Below are positions 5,835 through 9,060 of a stretch of DNA of 9,060 nt, piece by piece. The stretch's first letter is position 1; each line of letters opens with the position of its first letter. The DNA is taken from positions 1-9,060 of the forward strand of contig QUKC01000041.1 of NCBI GenBank assembly GCA_003481005.1, given 5' to 3'. Below the pieces are notes generated by a model, which worked only from the letters and a program-made list of their open reading frames with translations, made no database searches and was not told the DNA's origin. The DNA is from Firmicutes bacterium TM09-10 (GTDB lineage Bacteria > Bacillota > Clostridia > Lachnospirales > Lachnospiraceae). The position numbers and the translations under genes are program-made.

Positions 5835-6107
5835 ATGTTTGAATATACACAGGAACAGATTGAAGAAATGAAGCAAGTGGATATACGAACAGTAAGCCGC
5901 GATGAACTAAGAGATATTTGTGAAGTAAAAGTAAACCACAGATTAAAAGGTGAAGAACGAATAAAAGATTTCTTAGAGCAGGTAGGAAATCCCTATTGCT
6001 TTAATTGTGGTGACTATATTGTAAAAGTTGGTTTCACTGATACATCTGCAACATTAACTGGATGTTTGAAAGAATATGTGGGAAGAGTTTCTAAGGCCAA
6101 TTTTTAA
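5835..6107 (+). CDS. DUF6870-like small element protein
   Basis: A 90-aa soluble protein. The pattern M-x2-VDIRTV-x6-LRDI, then ERI-x2-FLEQVGNPYCFNCGDYIVKVGF and a final TLTGCLKEYV is what I recall for DUF6870 proteins, found in Clostridia conjugative and mobilizable elements next to recombinase or helicase genes. The centre holds Y-C-F-N-C (C-x2-C), which might bind metal but lacks a second cysteine pair. Only one further Cys (77) is seen. AGGGG (5820-5824) precedes the ATG by 10 bases, 14 bases after the microprotein stop, so the three genes are likely one operon. The final residues after the conserved part (GRVSKANF) are extra. The biochemical role is unknown. Confidence 0.75.
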   Translation: MFEYTQEQIEEMKQVDIRTVSRDELRDICEVKVNHRLKGEERIKDFLEQVGNPYCFNCGDYIVKVGFTDTSATLTGCLKEYVGRVSKANF

Positions 6108-6115
6108 ATTTGGCC
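6095..6115 (+). other. Hairpin spanning the DUF6870-like stop codon
   Basis: GGCCAA (6095-6100) pairs with TTGGCC (6110-6115), and inner T/A pairs surround the TAA stop. No T run follows (GCTTGAAAT), so efficient termination is doubtful. It may act as a 3' end stabiliser or weak terminator separating this operon from the recombinases. Confidence 0.3.
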
Positions 6116-6145
6116 GCTTGAAATCGTCCAAGTCATGTGTTAGAC

Positions 6146-6173
6146 TTAGAATCAAGTAGGACAAATCTATAAT
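6146..6173 (+). promoter_or_regulatory. Candidate promoter for the recombinase genes
   Basis: A perfect TATAAT (6168-6173) lies 60 bases before the first recombinase start. The best -35 match at proper spacing is TTAGAA (6146-6151, 16-base spacer), which is weak. This would give a roughly 50-base leader containing the inverted repeat at 6190-6214. The -10 box is convincing, but the promoter as a whole is tentative. Confidence 0.4.
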
Positions 6174-6189
6174 ATCACGGAAATACTGG

Positions 6190-6222
6190 ATTCAACAGTC
6201 TGACACTATTGAATTTTAGGAG
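6190..6222 (+). promoter_or_regulatory. Inverted repeat next to the recombinase 1 ribosome binding site
   Basis: ATTCAACAGT (6190-6199) and ACTATTGAAT (6205-6214) pair at nine of ten positions around CTGAC. The ribosome binding site AGGAG (6218-6222) follows three bases later. The repeat could be a leader hairpin tuning translation, or a recombinase/repressor binding site for autoregulation. Confidence 0.4.
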
Positions 6223-6232
6223 TGTGTATATT

Positions 6233-7909
6233 ATGGATTTTTTTAGTTCAGAAATCATATTTATTGTCGCAGTATATCTGCGGCTATCGAAAGAGGATGG
6301 GGATCTTGATACTGCTGGTAAGAGTGAAAGTAACAGTATCCAGAACCAAAAAGTGTTAATTCTAAATTTCCTCAAAAAACTTCCCAATGTAAAAATTTAT
6401 GATATTTATGTAGATGATGGATATACCGGAACCAATTTTGACAGACCGGATTTCAAACGTATGAAACGAGATTTTCTGGAAGGCCGTGTCAATATGGTCG
6501 TGGTAAAGGATCTGAGTCGTTTTGGCAGGGACTATGTAGAAGCAGGAAACTATGTCCGCAATATTTTCCGTAATCTTAATATTCGTTTTGTATCTGTTTT
6601 AGACCACTTTGACAGTCTTACAGCAACTTCTACAGATTACAATTTACTATTGCCAGTAAAGAATTTTGTGAACGATCAGTATTCCAGTGATATTTCCACC
6701 AAAGTAAGAGGAAATCAGGGAGCCATGCGTGAGGCTGGTAAATACATTGGCCCTTATGTTGGCTATGGTTTTCTGAAATCTCCGCAGGACAAGCACATCA
6801 TCATAGTAGATGAGTATGCATGGGAAATCATTATGCGGATGGTGGATTGGAAATATGCTGGTTTCAGCAACCAAAGAATAGCGGACCAGCTGAATGCCAC
6901 CGGGGTATTGTCTCCGGCAGAATACAAACGAACACTTGGCTGTAATTATAAAAGCGGTTTTCAGACGAAGAATAAAGCAAAATGGACATCGGTTGCTGTA
7001 AAGCGAGTGCTGAGTAATCCCATGAATAAGGGAATCATGATTCAGGGAAAACGTAAGCGGATTAATTATAAAGTGCGTAAGGTCATAGAGAAACCGCAAG
7101 AACAGTGGAATATCAAGCATAATGCGGTTGTAACACCAATGCCATTGCTTTGTTATGATAATGTACAGCGCCTGTTGGAGCAGGATATCAGAGTAGCACC
7201 AGGGCAGGAAAATGTGTACCTTTTTGCCGGCATGGTCTATTGTGCTGACTGTGGACGAAGCATGACAAGGCGAAAAACAAATGAGAATATATTTTACATC
7301 TGCACTACATATAATCGTGGGGATGGATGCAGCCGTCACAGCATTCCAAATGAAAAATTGAAGGAAGTCGTGCTTCAAACAATCAGGCAGTATATCGAAA
7401 CACTGATGGAAACAGACGAAATCTTAACATATCTGGATACATTGGATATAAAAGAATCAGAAATTATCCTATATGATGAAGAAATACAGAGCAAATACAA
7501 GGAACTGGAACGATATGCAAGACTTTTGACATCCCTATGCGTTGACCGTCAGGATGGAGTGGTTTCTGATGCTGAATTTGTGGAATTTAAAGGTGTCTAT
7601 GAAGAAAAAAGCATTGAATTGGAAAAGAATATTGCAGAACTAAAGAAGCGTATTCAAAAGATGCTTGATGGCCGTGGAGCAAAGAGAGAATGGATTGAAC
7701 AATTTAAAGAATACAGAAATGTAAATGAATTGGATCGGATTATGCTGGTACTGTTAGTGGAAAAGGTACTTGTATATGAGAAGAACAGGGTAGAAATCAT
7801 CTTCCGTTTTAAGGACGAATTTGAAACTACCATGAATTATATCAGAACCATGGAGAGATGTGGCAGACTGACACCTTCGAAAGAAGCAGATGAGAGGGTG
7901 GTGGTCTGA
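6233..7909 (+). CDS. Large serine recombinase (first of a tandem pair)
   Basis: A site-specific integrase/excisionase of the large serine recombinase family, 558 aa, full length for the family. The N-terminal resolvase-type catalytic domain (about 12-150) carries YLRLS with Tyr15, Arg17 and the nucleophile Ser19. GYTGTNFDRPDF and KDLSRFGRD (Arg96, Arg99) complete the active-site pattern. A recombinase domain follows (about 165-315), including PYVGYGF and the VKRVLSNPMNKG region. A zinc ribbon has Cys337, Cys340, Cys357 and Cys366. A long charged coiled-coil region (about 400-510) comes before a basic C-terminus. AGGAG lies 10 bases before the ATG at 6233; an in-frame TTG at 6209 is inside the inverted repeat and is not preferred. 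All key residues are present, so it is probably active. It is followed after one base by the second recombinase, implying translational coupling. Confidence 0.92.
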   Translation: MDFFSSEIIFIVAVYLRLSKEDGDLDTAGKSESNSIQNQKVLILNFLKKLPNVKIYDIYVDDGYTGTNFDRPDFKRMKRDFLEGRVNMVVVKDLSRFGRDYVEAGNYVRNIFRNLNIRFVSVLDHFDSLTATSTDYNLLLPVKNFVNDQYSSDISTKVRGNQGAMREAGKYIGPYVGYGFLKSPQDKHIIIVDEYAWEIIMRMVDWKYAGFSNQRIADQLNATGVLSPAEYKRTLGCNYKSGFQTKNKAKWTSVAVKRVLSNPMNKGIMIQGKRKRINYKVRKVIEKPQEQWNIKHNAVVTPMPLLCYDNVQRLLEQDIRVAPGQENVYLFAGMVYCADCGRSMTRRKTNENIFYICTTYNRGDGCSRHSIPNEKLKEVVLQTIRQYIETLMETDEILTYLDTLDIKESEIILYDEEIQSKYKELERYARLLTSLCVDRQDGVVSDAEFVEFKGVYEEKSIELEKNIAELKKRIQKMLDGRGAKREWIEQFKEYRNVNELDRIMLVLLVEKVLVYEKNRVEIIFRFKDEFETTMNYIRTMERCGRLTPSKEADERVVV

Positions 7910-7910
7910 T

Positions 7911-9041
7911 ATGGCCAGGACGAAGGACAGATACCTCAAAGTCCTAAGACATCCGTATGAGCCAGTGGTTCTGTTAAGAAAATACAGGGCAGCGGGCTAT
8001 TTAAGATTATCCGAGGACAGTGAACGTAAACAAAGCGATTCTATAGAAAATCAACGGTATATGATAAATCAGTATGCGAAGGAACATGAAGATATTGAGA
8101 TTGTCATGTTTTTTGAAGATGATGGATTTACCGGAACGAATTTTCACAGATCAGGATTTGAACAAATGATGGATGCAGTAAGGAATGGAGAAATTGACTG
8201 TATCATCGTGAAAGATGTATCACGATTTGGCAGAGAGCATATACAAGTCGGAGATTACATTGACAAGGTATTCCCATTTTTAGGAGTTCGATTTATCTCT
8301 ATTATGGATTATTATGACAGTATCAACCCTGACTGTGACAGGGAAAGAATGATTCTTTCTATCAAGTCTTTGGTGCATGAAATGTATCCCAGAGATATTT
8401 CAAGAAAGGTACATAGTACATTCAGAGCAAAAAGAGAACGTGGAGAAGTCAGAAGAAGCAACGGAATTCCATATGGTTTTTATATGGAAGCAGGCGATAC
8501 CAGCTATCGGATAGACTATAAGACGTATCGAATCTATAAAAAGATTGTAGGCTGGTATGTGGCAGGGTGTGCATTAAAAGATATTGTAAGGCTTTTATTT
8601 AAAAGAGGTATTCTTACACCATCACAGTATAGAAAAACTGGCTTAGTATATCAGAATGATACGGTAAAAGCTAACATATGGGTAGAAAGTGCAATATGGT
8701 GGATGCTTAGAAATCCTGTTTATGAAGGGACATTAGAACTTCATAAAACAGAGCAGATTCTATATGAGAATATTGCACAGCGTTCCTTGCCCAGAGAGGA
8801 GTATCTGGTATTTGAGAACGCACATCCTAAAATACTCAGTCATGAAAGGTTCGTGTGGCTTCAAGAGATTATCGCCCAAAGAGAAACGAAAAGTGAGAAA
8901 GAGGATCTTCCTCTTTGGCAGTCCATGGAAGAAAAGGTATTTTCGGGAATTCTATTTTGTGGAGACTGTATGGGCAGAATGAAACGCAGAAGCCAGAGAA
9001 AAATGGTAGATGGTAAACGATACTGTTGTCCGGCAAATTAA
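7911..9041 (+). CDS. Large serine recombinase (second of the pair), frame broken in the zinc ribbon
   Basis: A second member of the same family, 376 aa as read, with a longer N-terminal lead before the catalytic domain. Tyr30, Arg32 and Ser34 form the YLRLS active site. GFTGTNFHRSGF and KDVSRFGRE (Arg105, Arg108) follow. A recombinase domain ends near WWMLRNPVYEG, and the zinc ribbon starts with FCGDC (Cys350, Cys353). At YCCPAN the frame meets TAA (9039-9041). Shifting by one base gives KRCSIRQ from 9040 to the window end, supplying the expected last cysteine, so a one-base insertion near the two T bases at 9038-9039 is the likely cause. Family members normally run 450-600 aa with a coiled coil after the ribbon. 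As read the protein is truncated; a sequencing error is possible. The ATG at 7911 follows the previous stop by one base, with a G-rich AGAGGGTGG upstream; the ATG at 7890 would add 7 residues. Confidence 0.85.
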   Translation: MARTKDRYLKVLRHPYEPVVLLRKYRAAGYLRLSEDSERKQSDSIENQRYMINQYAKEHEDIEIVMFFEDDGFTGTNFHRSGFEQMMDAVRNGEIDCIIVKDVSRFGREHIQVGDYIDKVFPFLGVRFISIMDYYDSINPDCDRERMILSIKSLVHEMYPRDISRKVHSTFRAKRERGEVRRSNGIPYGFYMEAGDTSYRIDYKTYRIYKKIVGWYVAGCALKDIVRLLFKRGILTPSQYRKTGLVYQNDTVKANIWVESAIWWMLRNPVYEGTLELHKTEQILYENIAQRSLPREEYLVFENAHPKILSHERFVWLQEIIAQRETKSEKEDLPLWQSMEEKVFSGILFCGDCMGRMKRRSQRKMVDGKRYCCPAN

Positions 9042-9060
9042 ACGATGCTCCATCCGGCAG

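Noticed and set aside
6209..6232. TTG start extending recombinase 1 by 8 residues
   Set aside because: It falls in the inverted repeat, upstream of the AGGAG that serves the ATG at 6233.
6647..7378. Long open frame (243 codons) on the minus strand
   Set aside because: It lies entirely inside recombinase 1, which has clear domains and active-site residues. The antisense translation shows no family features and no ribosome binding site.
8764..8982. Plus-strand frame of 72 codons inside recombinase 2
   Set aside because: It is an out-of-frame shadow of conserved recombinase coding sequence.

Overview
The window looks like an accessory region of a low-GC Gram-positive gut-type Clostridia genome, most likely Lachnospiraceae or a close relative. 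This is inferred from AT-rich codon use, strong AGGAG/AGGGG ribosome binding sites, an AgrB-type quorum-sensing protease, a DUF6870-type small protein and tandem large serine recombinases. No rRNA, tRNA or CRISPR array was seen.

Left part (about 1-3230, very AT-rich). It opens with an apparently intact agrB whose usual partner agrD is missing; only an 11-codon stub overlaps its stop codon. A strong terminator follows. About 420 bases hold no convincing gene, then come two more terminators, the second a near copy of the one after agrB. Next is a small sigma-70-region-4-like regulator whose ribosome binding site is buried in a perfect 16-bp hairpin. After it lies a gene graveyard: a start-less C-terminal piece of a GH19-like (chitinase/endolysin-type) hydrolase, a minus-strand piece of a probable secreted protein, and an unrecognised plus-strand piece that abuts it back to back. 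A strong hairpin terminator closes this part at about 3228.

Middle (about 3229-3692). Base composition shifts to visibly higher GC. The stretch has no convincing gene but is dense in inverted repeats, ending in a large stem-loop with a competing alternative hairpin just before the next operon.

Right part (3693-9060). All genes are on the plus strand and tightly spaced: a DinG/Rad3-like superfamily 2 helicase (663 aa), a 40-aa single-span membrane microprotein, a DUF6870-like protein (90 aa), a probable promoter, and two consecutive large serine recombinases separated by one base. The second recombinase loses its reading frame in the middle of its zinc ribbon; a one-base change would restore the expected sequence to the window edge. 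The recombinases mark this part as belonging to an integrative mobile element, probably an ICE or mobilizable transposon. The helicase is likely part of its DNA-processing module. The left part may be element cargo or flanking chromosome; no attachment site could be identified.
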